Origin: Pedobacter sp. L105
GTDB lineage: Bacteria > Bacteroidota > Bacteroidia > Sphingobacteriales > Sphingobacteriaceae
Direction: 5' to 3'
Assembly: GCF_009765875.1 (NCBI RefSeq)
Contig: NZ_LMUP01000004.1
Coordinates: 186,001 to 250,000, forward strand
Length of the DNA stretch: 64,000 bases
Shown one piece after another: positions 18,140-27,364 of this stretch. Position 1 is the first letter of the stretch. Each line of letters begins with the position of its first letter. The position numbers and the translations under genes were made by a program. The notes beneath the pieces were generated by a model that saw only the letters and a list, made by a program, of their open reading frames with translations, did not search any database and was not told where the DNA came from.

Positions 18140-19645
18140 ATGCCTGCTAAAAGTAGAGTTATCCTACTGTTGAAATATCCAATCATCTGTCTTTTTATCT
18201 TCCTGCCCTGCACTGTCCATGCTAACTTTGATTTTAATGCCAATTGTTTAAAGGCTTACCAGCTGATATTTGAACTCAAATTAAATGCTGCCCGCCAGCT
18301 CATTGTCACAGAAAAAAGAGCACATCCAAAAAATGCCATTGTTCCATTGCTGGAGAACTATGTAGATTATTTTTATTTGATTACTACGGAAAGCAAAGAT
18401 GATTTTGAAAGACTCAAAGAAGAAAAATCAAAGCGGCTTGACCTGATTGAGGATGAGGACAGTAATTCTCCCTATTACTTGTACGCCCAGGCGGAGATTA
18501 ACCTGCAGTGGGCCCTGTTGAGGAGCCGTTACGGAGAATATTTTACTGCTGCGAGGGAGATCAAAAAGGCCAGTTCTGAATTGCAGGAAAACAGTAAAAA
18601 ATACCCTGGATTTCGTCTTAATGCAAAAGGCATCGGGCTGATCAATGTTTTTTTAGGAAACCTTCCTGATGGATTGCTTAAAACGGCTTTGTCTGCTTTT
18701 GGTATCAAAGGAGATGTACAGAAAGGTATCGCTATGCTGGATAACCTGGCACAGGGGCTTCCCCGTTCTACTTATGAACCTTTTTATGAAGAGGTGGTAT
18801 TTTACTATTCTTTTGTATTGTCTGACATTGTACATGCGCCTGATGCTTATGCAAAAACAATGAAATACACAGCGAGAATTGCCGACAGTAGTTTGCTGAA
18901 AGCTTATCTACAGGCCTATGTCTGCGCGAGAAATGCACATAATGATGAGGCGATTGCTATTCTGGCAAACCGCCCGACAGGAGATGCCTATCAGCCCTTT
19001 CCTTATCTGGAGCTGTTAATGGGTACGGCAAAGCTCAATAAACTGGACTATTCTGCAACGGTTAACTTTAAAAAGTTCCTGGCTTTAAATAAAGGCTGTA
19101 ATTACATTAAGGATGCAAACCTTCACTTGTCGTGGGTTGCGTTGCTAAATGGTGATACCGGGGCTTATAAAGCTTACACGGCTAAAGTAAAGGCTGAAGG
19201 TTATACTTATGGTGAGAGGGATAAGCAGGCGATGAACGAAGCCCTTGCTCCTACGCCTAACCATAATTTGTTAACCGCCAGGCTGCTGTTTGACGGAGGG
19301 TACTTTAATAAAGCGGCAGCTATATTAGCAGACGAGCGGGTAAACAGTTTTTCTTCTATGAAGGACAAAGCTGAGTTTTGCTACCGTTCAGGTAGGATAG
19401 CTGAGGCACTGGATAAAGATGATACTGCTCTGGTTGACTATCAGGGCGCAGTAAATTATGGAAAGGGTTTAAAATATTATTATGCCGCAAATTCGGCGTT
19501 GAATATGGGTAAGATCTATGCCAGAAAAAAAAGCAGTGCCAAAGCTAAGGCATACTTTAACCAGGCTATTAATATGAAAGATCATGAGTATGCGAACAGT
19601 ATAGAAGCTCAGGCCAAAGATGGCCTTAAGCATGTAGGAAATTAG
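18140..19645 (+). CDS. Exported TPR-like repeat protein
   Basis: 501 residues from the ATG at 18140; a TTG 27 bases upstream is unlikely because the ATG is followed directly by a good signal peptide (KSRVILLLKYPIICLFIFLPCTVHA). The remainder is alpha-helical with tetratricopeptide-like pairs, clearest at the C-terminus (EFCYRSGRIAEALDKDDTALVDYQGAV and KIYARKKSSAKAKAYFNQAI). It is probably a periplasmic or outer-membrane-attached scaffold. No partner is indicated by its neighbours: a terminator lies before it and the KAS III gene is convergent 8 bp after it. Confidence 0.8.
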   Translation: MPAKSRVILLLKYPIICLFIFLPCTVHANFDFNANCLKAYQLIFELKLNAARQLIVTEKRAHPKNAIVPLLENYVDYFYLITTESKDDFERLKEEKSKRLDLIEDEDSNSPYYLYAQAEINLQWALLRSRYGEYFTAAREIKKASSELQENSKKYPGFRLNAKGIGLINVFLGNLPDGLLKTALSAFGIKGDVQKGIAMLDNLAQGLPRSTYEPFYEEVVFYYSFVLSDIVHAPDAYAKTMKYTARIADSSLLKAYLQAYVCARNAHNDEAIAILANRPTGDAYQPFPYLELLMGTAKLNKLDYSATVNFKKFLALNKGCNYIKDANLHLSWVALLNGDTGAYKAYTAKVKAEGYTYGERDKQAMNEALAPTPNHNLLTARLLFDGGYFNKAAAILADERVNSFSSMKDKAEFCYRSGRIAEALDKDDTALVDYQGAVNYGKGLKYYYAANSALNMGKIYARKKSSAKAKAYFNQAINMKDHEYANSIEAQAKDGLKHVGN

Positions 19646-19653
19646 CCTTTGAA

Positions 19654-20736
19654 TTAAAATTTGTAAACAAATGCATTGATATGCATTCCTGCGCCTACAG
19701 AAGCAAATACAGCGTATTCTCCTGTTTTAATTTTGTAGCCCTCTACTTTATCGTTTAATACCAGGTCCAGCAGGGTTGGAATAGTTGCTACAGAACTATT
19801 TCCCAGCCAGGAGATGGTCATAGGCACAAGGTTTTCAGGGACTGTATCCAGATCGTATAGTTTAAACAGCCTTTTCATAATGGCATTGTCCATTTTTCCG
19901 TTTGCCTGATGGATAAAAACAGTTTTGATATCGTTGATATGCAGGCCAGCTTTATCTATTGCCATTTTTACAACCTGTGGGACATTAACAACTGCAAACT
20001 CATATAGTTTGCGGCCGTTCATCTTCAGGTATGTATTACCGTCCTGTATGGTCGGGTTGCCACTGGGGCCCATGATCAGCAGTGAAGAATAATTACCGGC
20101 AAAAGTTTGTGTTTTATGGGAAACGATACCTGTGGGTTCTTCAGCCTCAGCAGCTTCAAAAATTACTGCTCCTGCCCCATCAGAAAAGATCATACTGTCA
20201 CGATCATGCGGATCTATAATCCTCGACAGTGTTTCTGCTCCGATAACCAGTACACGTTTTGCGTCTCCGCTTTGAATGAGATAATTGGCTTGTATGGTTC
20301 CCTGTACCCATCCCGGGCAACCGAAAATAATATCATAAGCTACACAATCAGGGTTATTGATTTCCAGCTGCTGCTTAACTTTGGCTGCCAGTGAAGGGAG
20401 CATGTTCATGCGGTTGCTTCCTTTTTCTATATCCCCGAAGTTATGGCAGAAAATAATATGGTCCAGTGTTTCTTTATCAATGCCGGCGTCAGCTATTGCT
20501 TTTTGAGCAGCAATGGTGGCGATGTTGCTATTGAGGAGATGATCATCAACATAACGACGTTCCATGATCTCAGTAATCTCTGAAAATTTGCTGATGATAT
20601 CAGCAATATTTTTTTCAATAATGGCCCCATTCTCATAGAAAATGGACTTTAAGAAGGATTCTCCTGAAATTATGTTATCCGGAATATAACTTCCTGTACC
20701 TGCTATTACTGAATATAGACGCTTATTATTGCTCAT
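19654..20736 (-). CDS. 3-oxoacyl-ACP synthase III family protein
   Basis: 360 residues, about 40 longer than housekeeping FabH. The catalytic triad of the family is visible: Cys140 in IFGCPGWVQG, His276 in FIHQANGKM and Asn313 in SWLGNSSVAT. The extra length is mainly an N-terminal insert (about residues 25-60, SFLKSIFYENGAIIEKNIAD). KAS III enzymes start fatty-acid chains from acyl-CoA; the divergent form and lack of fatty-acid genes nearby suggest a specialised primer or a secondary-metabolite/lipid role, which is inference. It is not the standard fab cluster copy. Confidence 0.85.
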   Translation of the reverse strand: MSNNKRLYSVIAGTGSYIPDNIISGESFLKSIFYENGAIIEKNIADIISKFSEITEIMERRYVDDHLLNSNIATIAAQKAIADAGIDKETLDHIIFCHNFGDIEKGSNRMNMLPSLAAKVKQQLEINNPDCVAYDIIFGCPGWVQGTIQANYLIQSGDAKRVLVIGAETLSRIIDPHDRDSMIFSDGAGAVIFEAAEAEEPTGIVSHKTQTFAGNYSSLLIMGPSGNPTIQDGNTYLKMNGRKLYEFAVVNVPQVVKMAIDKAGLHINDIKTVFIHQANGKMDNAIMKRLFKLYDLDTVPENLVPMTISWLGNSSVATIPTLLDLVLNDKVEGYKIKTGEYAVFASVGAGMHINAFVYKF

Positions 20737-20801
20737 TTTGAACCGTATACTGTTTTGGTATCGAGTATAAAATTAGGATAAATATCTTGATAATAAAAAT
20801 T

Positions 20802-21446
20802 TTATGAGAAATCGTCGATTAAAAAAACGAATAATTCTTTGGGGCCGTGAGCACCCAGTACCAGTGTTTTTTCAATATCAGCAGTCCTGCTAGGGCCTGT
20901 GATTGTACTGATCATAGAAGGGATTTGACTGCCATATTTATCTTTGATGAGTTTAAATCCATCTTTAAGATCCATTACCATCTGGCCGGTCCTTGCGATA
21001 ACAATATGGTGATGGGGAAAGATACTTAACCTCCTGCCGGCTTCGTTTTGATTGCTGACTAAAATAGAGCCGTTCCTGGCAATTAAAGCTTCGCAAAGGG
21101 TTATTCCAACCTCGGCCATTTCAAAGTCCTTGTCGGTCTTGTAAAAAGGGAATTCGTAAGTAGACAGGAGTTCCTGCAGTTCGGGTTCCCAGCAGTAGAT
21201 CTTCCTCCATTTGAACTTGTCTGCCAGCTCCAGGATGTTTTCAATAAATTCTACGCCATCCTCACAAAAAATAAAATTGCCGGATACAGCAGTGAGCTGT
21301 TCGGCAAATAAAATTTCTGGAATCTCTGAAGTAGGTTTGTAAAGGGGAGTTTCTTCTAGATTAGGATAAGGATTGTCTCTTTTTTCGAGCAGAGCTTTCC
21401 TTATCTTTTTTAGCATTAACTCTTTGGAGGAAATATTCTCTTGCAT
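20802..21446 (-). CDS. LUD domain protein (LutC/YkgG-like)
   Basis: 214 residues of the LUD fold (lactate utilisation domain, PF02589): VEFIENILELADKFKWRKIYCW, VGITLCEALIARNGSILVSNQNEAGRRLSIFPHHHIVIA and ISTITGPSRTADIEKTLVLGAHGPKEL are typical. LutC proteins belong to lactate oxidase complexes, but lutA and lutB are absent here. In Bacteroidota this stand-alone form sits behind ftsH, as it does here, so a different role is likely. It probably shares a transcript with rsfS and ftsH, although a strong hairpin separates it from ftsH. Confidence 0.85.
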   Translation of the reverse strand: MQENISSKELMLKKIRKALLEKRDNPYPNLEETPLYKPTSEIPEILFAEQLTAVSGNFIFCEDGVEFIENILELADKFKWRKIYCWEPELQELLSTYEFPFYKTDKDFEMAEVGITLCEALIARNGSILVSNQNEAGRRLSIFPHHHIVIARTGQMVMDLKDGFKLIKDKYGSQIPSMISTITGPSRTADIEKTLVLGAHGPKELFVFLIDDFS

Positions 21447-21460
21447 AAAAAAATGGATTT

Positions 21461-21488
21461 GCTATCACCTGTTTGACCAGGTGATAGC
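21461..21488 (-). terminator. Hairpin between ftsH and the LUD gene
   Basis: A perfect 11-bp inverted repeat (GCTATCACCTG / CAGGTGATAGC) with a 6-base loop. In the ftsH direction a T run follows only after about seven bases, so termination may be partial, or the stem may protect or process the mRNA between the two genes. Confidence 0.65.
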
Positions 21489-21504
21489 TCCATAAAATTA
21501 ATTA

Positions 21505-23598
21505 TTATGATTCAGTTTGTGCCGGAGCAACAGGTGCCGCAGGATCAAACGTTTCCCCTACACCATCATGAAGCAAGCCTTCAGCAGCAGGTTTCTGATC
21601 TCCTGTACCGTTTACAAATTCATCATAAGTAGTACGGTTATCAAAAGGACGTTTACCCAGTATTTCTTCCAGATCTGCCTGGAACAGAATTTCTTTTTCA
21701 ATCAATTTCTGTGCAAGCATTTCCAATCCTTCTCTTTTGTCAACCAAAAGCTGGATTGTTCTTTGATACGTATCGCTGATTAAGGTACGCACTTCAATAT
21801 CGATCAGTTCAGAAGTTTTTTCTGAATAAGGTTTGTTGAAGTTGTATTCGTTCTGCGGATCATGGAAAGACACATTACCAATGGTACTGTTCATACCATA
21901 AATGGTAACCATAGCATAGGCCAGTTTAGTAATTCTCTCCAGGTCATTCTGCGCACCTGTAGATATTTTACCAAAAACCACTTCTTCTGCTGCACGGCCA
22001 CCTAAGGTCATGCACATTCCATCAGTAAGCTGCTCTGTAGTATACAAAAACTGTTCTTTAGGTAAGTATTGCGCATAACCTAATGCTGCAACGCCACGTG
22101 GAACGATAGATACTTTTACCAGTGGATCAGCATGTTCCAGGAACCATCCTGCGATGGCATGTCCTGCTTCATGGTAAGCAACAATACGTTTCTCTTCAGG
22201 AGAGATGATCTTGTTTTTCTTTTCCAAACCGCCAATTACACGGTCAATAGCATCCTGGAAATCCTGCATATCTACGGATTCCTTATTTCTTCTGGCTGCG
22301 ATCAGCGCTGCTTCATTACAAACGTTGGCGATCTCAGCACCTGCAAAACCAGGAGTTTGTGCAGAAAGTTTTTTAGCATCAACAACAACATCTGTTTTAA
22401 TCGGTTTCAAGTGAACTTTAAAGATCTGCTCTCTGCCTACTAAATCTGGTTTATCGATAGAAATCTGTCTGTCGAACCTTCCCGGACGAAGCAATGCGCT
22501 ATCCAGTACATCCGGACGGTTAGTTGCTGCCAGAATGATAATTCCTGAGTCTGTTCCAAAACCATCCATTTCAACCAGCAACTGATTCAGCGTATTCTCA
22601 CGCTCATCATTACCGCCCATCATGCTGTTTTTTCCACGGGCACGGCCAATTGCATCCACCTCATCAATAAAGATGATACATGGGGCCTTATCTTTCGCCT
22701 GTTTAAACAAGTCTCTTACACGGGAGGCACCAACACCGACAAACATTTCAACAAAGTCTGATCCTGATAAAGAGAAAAAAGGAACCTGCGCTTCACCTGC
22801 AACGGCTTTAGCCAGTAATGTTTTACCTGTGCCCGGAGAGCCTACTAAAAGCGCTCCTTTAGGGATTTTACCTCCCAGGTTGGTATATTTTTTAGGGTTT
22901 TTAAGGAAATCTACAATTTCCATTACTTCCTGTTTGGCTTCTTCCAGACCGGCAACATCGTTAAACGTTACATTTACCTGGCTTTCTTTGTCGAACAAAG
23001 TGGCTTTAGATTTTCCGATATTGAATATCTGACCGCCGCCACCGCCTGCACCGCCGCCCATTTTGCGCATGATGAAGATCCAGAATCCTATAAATAATAA
23101 GATAGGGATAATCACTGTGAAGAACCAGGAGTTAAAAGTACTTTGTCTGGTTTCTTTTTCTGCCAAGATTTGATTCTCTACAGGAATGGTTTTTTGTGCT
23201 TCCCTTAACTGAGCATCCAGTGCATCCATTGATCCGGCAGTGAATGATACTGTAGGGCCGCCGGTTGAACCGAAGTTGCTTTTAGTTTCGTATTTTTTGT
23301 ATTTCTCCTGGTTCAGGCGATCCGGTTTGATAAAAACATCGGCCCTAACCAGATCTTCATACTTATAAGCGATAATCTTCTGAACATCCCCGGGAGCGAG
23401 CATGTTGGTTTCAAATTCTCTATAAGTGACAGTTTTGTTGGTATCATTGGTAAATAATACGGAAACCAGGACAAGGCCTAAAATGATAGCAGCATAAACC
23501 CAGAATATATTAAAATTCGAACCTTTTTGGGGCTTTTTTGGAATATTAGGTATTCTCTTTATTAATTTGGGTTTTGTATTTTCTTTCTCTTTCATCAT
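21505..23598 (-). CDS. ftsH: ATP-dependent zinc metalloprotease FtsH
   Basis: 697 residues from the ATG at 23598 (or the adjacent ATG at 23595); a longer frame reaching 23670 would overlap rsfS and has no family similarity. Membrane helix 1 ([19 protein letters not shown]) and helix 2 ([19 protein letters not shown]) flank a periplasmic domain, followed by a Gly-rich linker. The AAA module has Walker [15 protein letters not shown], Walker [13 protein letters not shown] and the second region of homology RPGRFDRQI. The protease zinc site is HEAGHAIAG. The C-terminal tail is Ala/Pro/Glu-rich. It degrades membrane and short-lived cytoplasmic proteins. Confidence 0.97.
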   Translation of the reverse strand: MMKEKENTKPKLIKRIPNIPKKPQKGSNFNIFWVYAAIILGLVLVSVLFTNDTNKTVTYREFETNMLAPGDVQKIIAYKYEDLVRADVFIKPDRLNQEKYKKYETKSNFGSTGGPTVSFTAGSMDALDAQLREAQKTIPVENQILAEKETRQSTFNSWFFTVIIPILLFIGFWIFIMRKMGGGAGGGGGQIFNIGKSKATLFDKESQVNVTFNDVAGLEEAKQEVMEIVDFLKNPKKYTNLGGKIPKGALLVGSPGTGKTLLAKAVAGEAQVPFFSLSGSDFVEMFVGVGASRVRDLFKQAKDKAPCIIFIDEVDAIGRARGKNSMMGGNDERENTLNQLLVEMDGFGTDSGIIILAATNRPDVLDSALLRPGRFDRQISIDKPDLVGREQIFKVHLKPIKTDVVVDAKKLSAQTPGFAGAEIANVCNEAALIAARRNKESVDMQDFQDAIDRVIGGLEKKNKIISPEEKRIVAYHEAGHAIAGWFLEHADPLVKVSIVPRGVAALGYAQYLPKEQFLYTTEQLTDGMCMTLGGRAAEEVVFGKISTGAQNDLERITKLAYAMVTIYGMNSTIGNVSFHDPQNEYNFNKPYSEKTSELIDIEVRTLISDTYQRTIQLLVDKREGLEMLAQKLIEKEILFQADLEEILGKRPFDNRTTYDEFVNGTGDQKPAAEGLLHDGVGETFDPAAPVAPAQTES

Positions 23599-23630
23599 TG
23601 ATTCAAAAAAATGTATAATGTTGTAACTGG

Positions 23631-24005
23631 TTATGCGCTTTGGTAAGAAGTAGTCTGAGCATCGCCCCATAAATCTTCAATCCCATAAAAATCTCTCTTT
23701 TCTGTTTTGAATATATGAATAACAACGTCAAAATAATCTAAAATTATCCATTCCGCGTTTTCTAGCCCTTCTTTCCTCCAGGGACTAGCCTGTGTGCTTT
23801 TGTAAATTTCATCCTCTACACTATCTGCAATTGCTTTTACCTGCGTAGAAGAGTCTGCATTGCAAACTATAAAATAATCTGATACAGAGCTGTTTAAGTT
23901 TCTTAAGTCCAGACGGACAATATCATGTCCCTTTTTTTCCTGCATGCCATGAACGGCTATTTCTGAAAGGTAGGTAGAAAGGTTTACTAATTTCTTTTTT
24001 AACAT
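23631..24005 (-). CDS. rsfS: Ribosome silencing factor RsfS
   Basis: 124 residues. RsfS (Iojap/YbeB) binds ribosomal protein L14 and blocks joining of the ribosomal subunits in starvation. Signatures are DIVRLDLRNLNSSVSDYFIVCNADSSTQVKAIADSVE and the C-terminal WIILDYFDVVIHIFKTEKRDFYGIEDLWGDA. ftsH begins 32 bp downstream on the same strand, forming rsfS-ftsH. It is divergent from birA, 44 bp away. Confidence 0.93.
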   Translation of the reverse strand: MLKKKLVNLSTYLSEIAVHGMQEKKGHDIVRLDLRNLNSSVSDYFIVCNADSSTQVKAIADSVEDEIYKSTQASPWRKEGLENAEWIILDYFDVVIHIFKTEKRDFYGIEDLWGDAQTTSYQSA

Positions 24006-24015
24006 TAAAATGTTT

Positions 24016-24023
24016 TATTTTTG
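24016..24023 (+). promoter_or_regulatory. Candidate -7 box for birA
   Basis: TATTTTTG is a full match to TAnnTTTG. It ends 26 bases before the TTG start at 24050, giving a leader of about 20 nt, which fits the TTG start. T-rich motifs of this kind also arise by chance in AT-rich DNA. Confidence 0.45.
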
Positions 24024-24049
24024 ATAAATAACCACTATAAATTTAACTA

Positions 24050-24823
24050 TTGCAAAATAACACTTTTTCAACATTATTTGTTGGTCAAAATCTTATCAAA
24101 TTATTAGCAGTTGATTCTACTAATAACTTTATGAAAAGCATGGTGTCAAATTCCGAGCCATTACCCGAAGGAACTGTTATTATGGCAGAGAATCAATTTC
24201 AGGGAAGAGGGCAGGTTGAAAGTAAATGGCATGCCGAACCAGGAAAAAATCTCACTTTCAGTATTCTTCTTCATCCGGTGTTCCTTGCGCCGGGAGATCA
24301 GTTCAGGTTAAATATGGCGGTGAGCATTGCTATACAAAGAGCACTGGGGGCATTGATAGGAGAGTGTTTATCCGTTAAATGGCCCAACGACATCTATTTT
24401 GGTGATAAAAAGCTCGGTGGAATACTCATTGAAAATATAATTTCGGGCAGCAGGATCAAAGCTTCTATTATAGGGATCGGTATCAACGTAAATCAGCAAG
24501 TCTTTGAAAACGATTTAGTAAGCCGTGCAGGCTCTATCTGTCAAATTTTACAAAAAGATGTTGATTTAATATCGCTTTTAGCACAAATTTGCAGTCATAT
24601 TGAGGTAGCTTATTTGAAATTAAGGGCTGGAAACTACTCTAATTTACGGCAGGATTATCTGAATTATCTTTATCGGTTTAACGTTAAAGCGAATTACAGA
24701 CAAAATGGCGAAGTGATTACCGGTAAGATCATCGACGTAAGTGAAAGAGGGCTTTTAAGCCTGGAAACAGAAAAGGGAGTATTATCGTATAATTTTAAGG
24801 AAATAGAGTTTATTCAGTCATAA
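24050..24823 (+). CDS. birA: Biotin-[acetyl-CoA-carboxylase] ligase (TTG start)
   Basis: 257 residues when started at TTG 24050. The next ATG (24131) would remove AVDSTNN, a conserved segment of the family, so the TTG start is needed. Biotin protein ligase motifs are in order: VDSTNNF, GRGQVESKWHAEPGKNLTFS (biotinyl-AMP binding; GRG loop), VKWPNDIYFGDKKLGGILIE and a C-terminal SH3-like domain (GEVITGKIIDVSERGLLSLE). There is no N-terminal helix-turn-helix, so it is the monofunctional type without repressor activity. It attaches biotin to the carboxyl carrier protein. Confidence 0.92.
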   Translation: MQNNTFSTLFVGQNLIKLLAVDSTNNFMKSMVSNSEPLPEGTVIMAENQFQGRGQVESKWHAEPGKNLTFSILLHPVFLAPGDQFRLNMAVSIAIQRALGALIGECLSVKWPNDIYFGDKKLGGILIENIISGSRIKASIIGIGINVNQQVFENDLVSRAGSICQILQKDVDLISLLAQICSHIEVAYLKLRAGNYSNLRQDYLNYLYRFNVKANYRQNGEVITGKIIDVSERGLLSLETEKGVLSYNFKEIEFIQS

Positions 24824-24861
24824 ATCACAAAATCAAAAACATACACCAAACAATTTTAGCC

Positions 24862-25311
24862 ATGAAAAAAGTAATCTTAGTATGTACAATGTTACTGTTT
24901 ACCGTTCTGGGTGTTTCTGCCCAGATTGAGAACCCTGTAACATGGTCTTATGCACAGAAGAAGATCAGCAATACAGAAGCAATCGTTTATGTTAAGGCCA
25001 CCATCCAGGACGGATGGCATATTTATTCTCAAAATGTAAAACCAGGAGGCCCGGTAAAAACCACGATAAAGTTTAATCCTTCGAAAGATTATACTAAAGT
25101 GGGAATTACAGCAGAGCCTAAGCCGCTTTCGAAATTTGAAAAAGTTTTTGATATGAATGTGGGCTATTTTGAAAAACAAGTAGTATTTCAGCAAAAAATT
25201 AAGTTGAATAAACCTGAAACCACAGTAAGCGGTACAATTGAATTTATGGTTTGTGATGAATCCAGATGTCTTCCTCCTGACGAAATAAAATTCACTTTAG
25301 CCGTTAAGTAG
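24862..25311 (+). CDS. DsbD N-terminal-like (reductase alpha) domain protein
   Basis: 149 residues with a signal peptide ending at VLGVSAQ. The mature part is the immunoglobulin-like DsbD-alpha domain (PF11412): DGWHIYSQNVKPGGPVKT and VCDESRCLPP, in which two cysteines six positions apart match the redox pair of DsbD-alpha. It would take electrons in the periplasm and pass them to client proteins. The transmembrane and thioredoxin parts are in a separate gene starting 318 bp downstream, so DsbD is split here. A terminator lies between the two genes (25332-25365). Confidence 0.85.
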   Translation: MKKVILVCTMLLFTVLGVSAQIENPVTWSYAQKKISNTEAIVYVKATIQDGWHIYSQNVKPGGPVKTTIKFNPSKDYTKVGITAEPKPLSKFEKVFDMNVGYFEKQVVFQQKIKLNKPETTVSGTIEFMVCDESRCLPPDEIKFTLAVK

Positions 25312-25331
25312 TTGAACAAATGAATTATAGC

Positions 25332-25365
25332 AGAGTGTTGGGGGATTCCTGACACTCTTTTTTTT
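25332..25365 (+). terminator. Terminator after the DsbD-alpha-like gene
   Basis: AGAGTGT / ACACTCT, a 7-bp stem with a 13-base loop that can close further through a GG/CC pair, followed by eight T. It suggests the downstream dsbD-like gene has its own promoter. Confidence 0.75.
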
Positions 25366-25565
25366 GTCCCGGGCTGGCCGAATATAGATATACAGTAAAA
25401 TATTGATGATGGCTGCTTCAAAGCTTTTTAAACAAGAAATTATAAGTAATTTCACGGCCTTGTATAACATACAAATGAAATCGCTCCGGATTTGCTTGTA
25501 CAAAAGTAAATGGAGCTGATTCATAATAGCTTGATTACCAAAAACAATTCTATATAAATGAAACC

Positions 25566-25610
25566 TGCATGAGCTTACAGCTCTTAAAAAGAAATGAATA
25601 AGCTCATGCA
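25566..25610. repeat. 12-bp inverted repeat in front of the dsbD-like gene
   Basis: TGCATGAGCTTA (25566-25577) is perfectly repeated in inverse as TAAGCTCATGCA (25599-25610), 21 bp apart. The right arm ends 18 bp before the ATG at 25629, so as RNA the stem would lie in the leader near the ribosome-binding region; as DNA it could be a dimeric operator. Confidence 0.7.
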
Positions 25611-25628
25611 AGCTTCATAACCGATAAA

Positions 25629-27356
25629 ATGAAATATATTCTAATGAAAAAGTTAATTCTAATTTTTGGCCTGGTACTGTCCCTGTTTCTCCTGCAGTCT
25701 GGTCAGAGTTTTGCATTTGTCCAGCAAAAGGATTCTACCACAGTAAGTGATGATATTCAATTTACTGAGATAGGCTCTGCAGCGGATAGTGCCGGAAATG
25801 CTGCGCTTAAAAAAGATACGGCAAAGAAAGATACGACGCACAAGGAGGTAGCAAAGACTGGATCTGAGCGTAAATTGGTTCAGCCGGGACATCAGACTGA
25901 GCAGGAAAAAACTTTTTGGGATACTTTTATACAGGGACTTGTAGGCGGCTTTATCGCCTTTTTGATGCCGTGTATCTTTCCTATGGTACCGCTAACGGTA
26001 AGTTATTTTACCAAAAGGGCAGGCAGCAGGCAAAAAGGAATCGGACAAGCGCTCATCTATGGAATTTCCATCATCATCATTTATGTTGCTTTTGGTTTAC
26101 TAATCACTATTGTTTTTGGATCGACCAAATTGAATGAGTTAAGCAGCAGCGGAACGTTTAATTTTGCTTTCTTTATCCTGCTGGTTGTTTTCGCGATCTC
26201 TTTCTTTGGTGCTTTTGAAATCACTTTACCCAGTTCTTTTGTCAATAAAATAGATGCGAAAGCAGATAACAGTAAAGGCTTAGGCGGCATATTTTTCATG
26301 GCTGCTTCCCTGGCGTTGGTTTCGTTTTCATGTACAGGGCCAATTATCGGTACCCTGCTTGTGCAGGCGAGCTCTAAAGGCGATATTCTTGCGCCTGCGA
26401 TAGGGATGTTTGGTTTTGCATTAGCATTAGCGCTTCCATTTACGCTTTCAGCGATATTCCCTGGTTTTTTAAGCAGTATGCCTAAGTCCGGCGGCTGGTT
26501 AAACAGCGTAAAGGTTTGTCTGGGTTTTTTGGAACTGGCACTGGCGATGAAGTTTTTATCTGCTGCCGATCTGGTATGGCACTGGAATTGGTTTGACAGG
26601 GAGATCTTCCTGTCGTTATGGATCGTGATCTTTACGCTCATGGGAATGTACATTCTTGGAAAGATTAAGTTTTCGCATGATAGTGATGTTCCTTTTGTCT
26701 CTGTACCAAGATTGTTTTTTGCCGTATTCTCTTTCTCTTTCGCTATATATTTAGTACCTGGATTATGGGGAGCGCCAGTAAATATTTTAAGCGGTATAGC
26801 ACCACCCTTAAACACACAGGATTTTATTTTAGGTGGTAATACCGGCGGTCCTTCACAGGGGAGTTCTGATTTTCCTGCAGTTGTTAAATACAATGATGTG
26901 CTGCATCCGCCACATGGCTTTAATGCTTTTTTTGATCTGGATGAAGGATTGGCCTACGCTAAAAAGGTAAATAAACCTATACTAATTGATTTTACAGGAC
27001 ATGCCTGCGTAAATTGCAGGAAAATGGAAGATAAAGTCTGGATAGATCCAAAGGTGGGCCATTTGATTAAAGATGAGTATGTACTGATACAATTATATGT
27101 CGACGAGCGTTCTGTTAAGATGCCTGCTGAAAAAGTGCATTATTCAAAAATCCTGCGGACAACTACCGACGATCTGGGCCGTTGGAACGGTGATTTCCAG
27201 GCGTCAAATTACAATTCAAATTCTCAGCCTTTTTATGTGTTAGGCGGATATGACCTGGTTCCATTGGTTGCTCCTCAGGGCGCAATATTTGACGCAGAAC
27301 AATTTGCTGCTTATTTACAAAGTGGCCTTGATAAATTTAAAGCATCCAAGAAATAA
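25629..27356 (+). CDS. Thiol:disulfide interchange protein, DsbD beta-gamma type
   Basis: 575 residues from 25629; a second ATG at 25644 (MKKLILIFGLVL) may be the real start, since a signal peptide begins there. A hydrophilic Lys/Thr-rich spacer leads to about eight membrane helices of the CcdA/DsbD type, with cysteines in LMPCIFPMVPLTVSY and SFSCTGPIIG, the pair that relays electrons across the membrane. The C-terminal thioredoxin-like domain has the CVNC site (FTGHACVNCRKME). The DsbD-alpha domain is in the upstream gene. It should carry reducing power from cytoplasmic thioredoxin to the periplasm. pfkA follows 8 bp later. Confidence 0.9.
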   Translation: MKYILMKKLILIFGLVLSLFLLQSGQSFAFVQQKDSTTVSDDIQFTEIGSAADSAGNAALKKDTAKKDTTHKEVAKTGSERKLVQPGHQTEQEKTFWDTFIQGLVGGFIAFLMPCIFPMVPLTVSYFTKRAGSRQKGIGQALIYGISIIIIYVAFGLLITIVFGSTKLNELSSSGTFNFAFFILLVVFAISFFGAFEITLPSSFVNKIDAKADNSKGLGGIFFMAASLALVSFSCTGPIIGTLLVQASSKGDILAPAIGMFGFALALALPFTLSAIFPGFLSSMPKSGGWLNSVKVCLGFLELALAMKFLSAADLVWHWNWFDREIFLSLWIVIFTLMGMYILGKIKFSHDSDVPFVSVPRLFFAVFSFSFAIYLVPGLWGAPVNILSGIAPPLNTQDFILGGNTGGPSQGSSDFPAVVKYNDVLHPPHGFNAFFDLDEGLAYAKKVNKPILIDFTGHACVNCRKMEDKVWIDPKVGHLIKDEYVLIQLYVDERSVKMPAEKVHYSKILRTTTDDLGRWNGDFQASNYNSNSQPFYVLGGYDLVPLVAPQGAIFDAEQFAAYLQSGLDKFKASKK

Positions 27357-27364
27357 TAATAAGA

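Larger units (their letters stand above)
25312..25628. other. Intergenic region before the dsbD-like gene
   Basis: 317 bp with no credible gene; two minus-strand frames across it have no recognisable protein and cross both structures described here. It holds a terminator (25332-25365) and a 12-bp inverted repeat (25566-25610) just upstream of the dsbD-like start. The rest is AT-rich and unremarkable. Confidence 0.6.

Noticed and set aside
25188..25611. Minus-strand frames across the dsbD spacer (up to 104 codons)
   Set aside because: They cover a terminator, an inverted repeat and the end of the DsbD-alpha-like gene, with no recognisable protein features.
26081..26893. 270-codon frame antisense to the dsbD-like gene
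   Set aside because: Shadow of a strongly coding membrane protein in the opposite frame; Lys/Pro/Ser-rich with no family signal.
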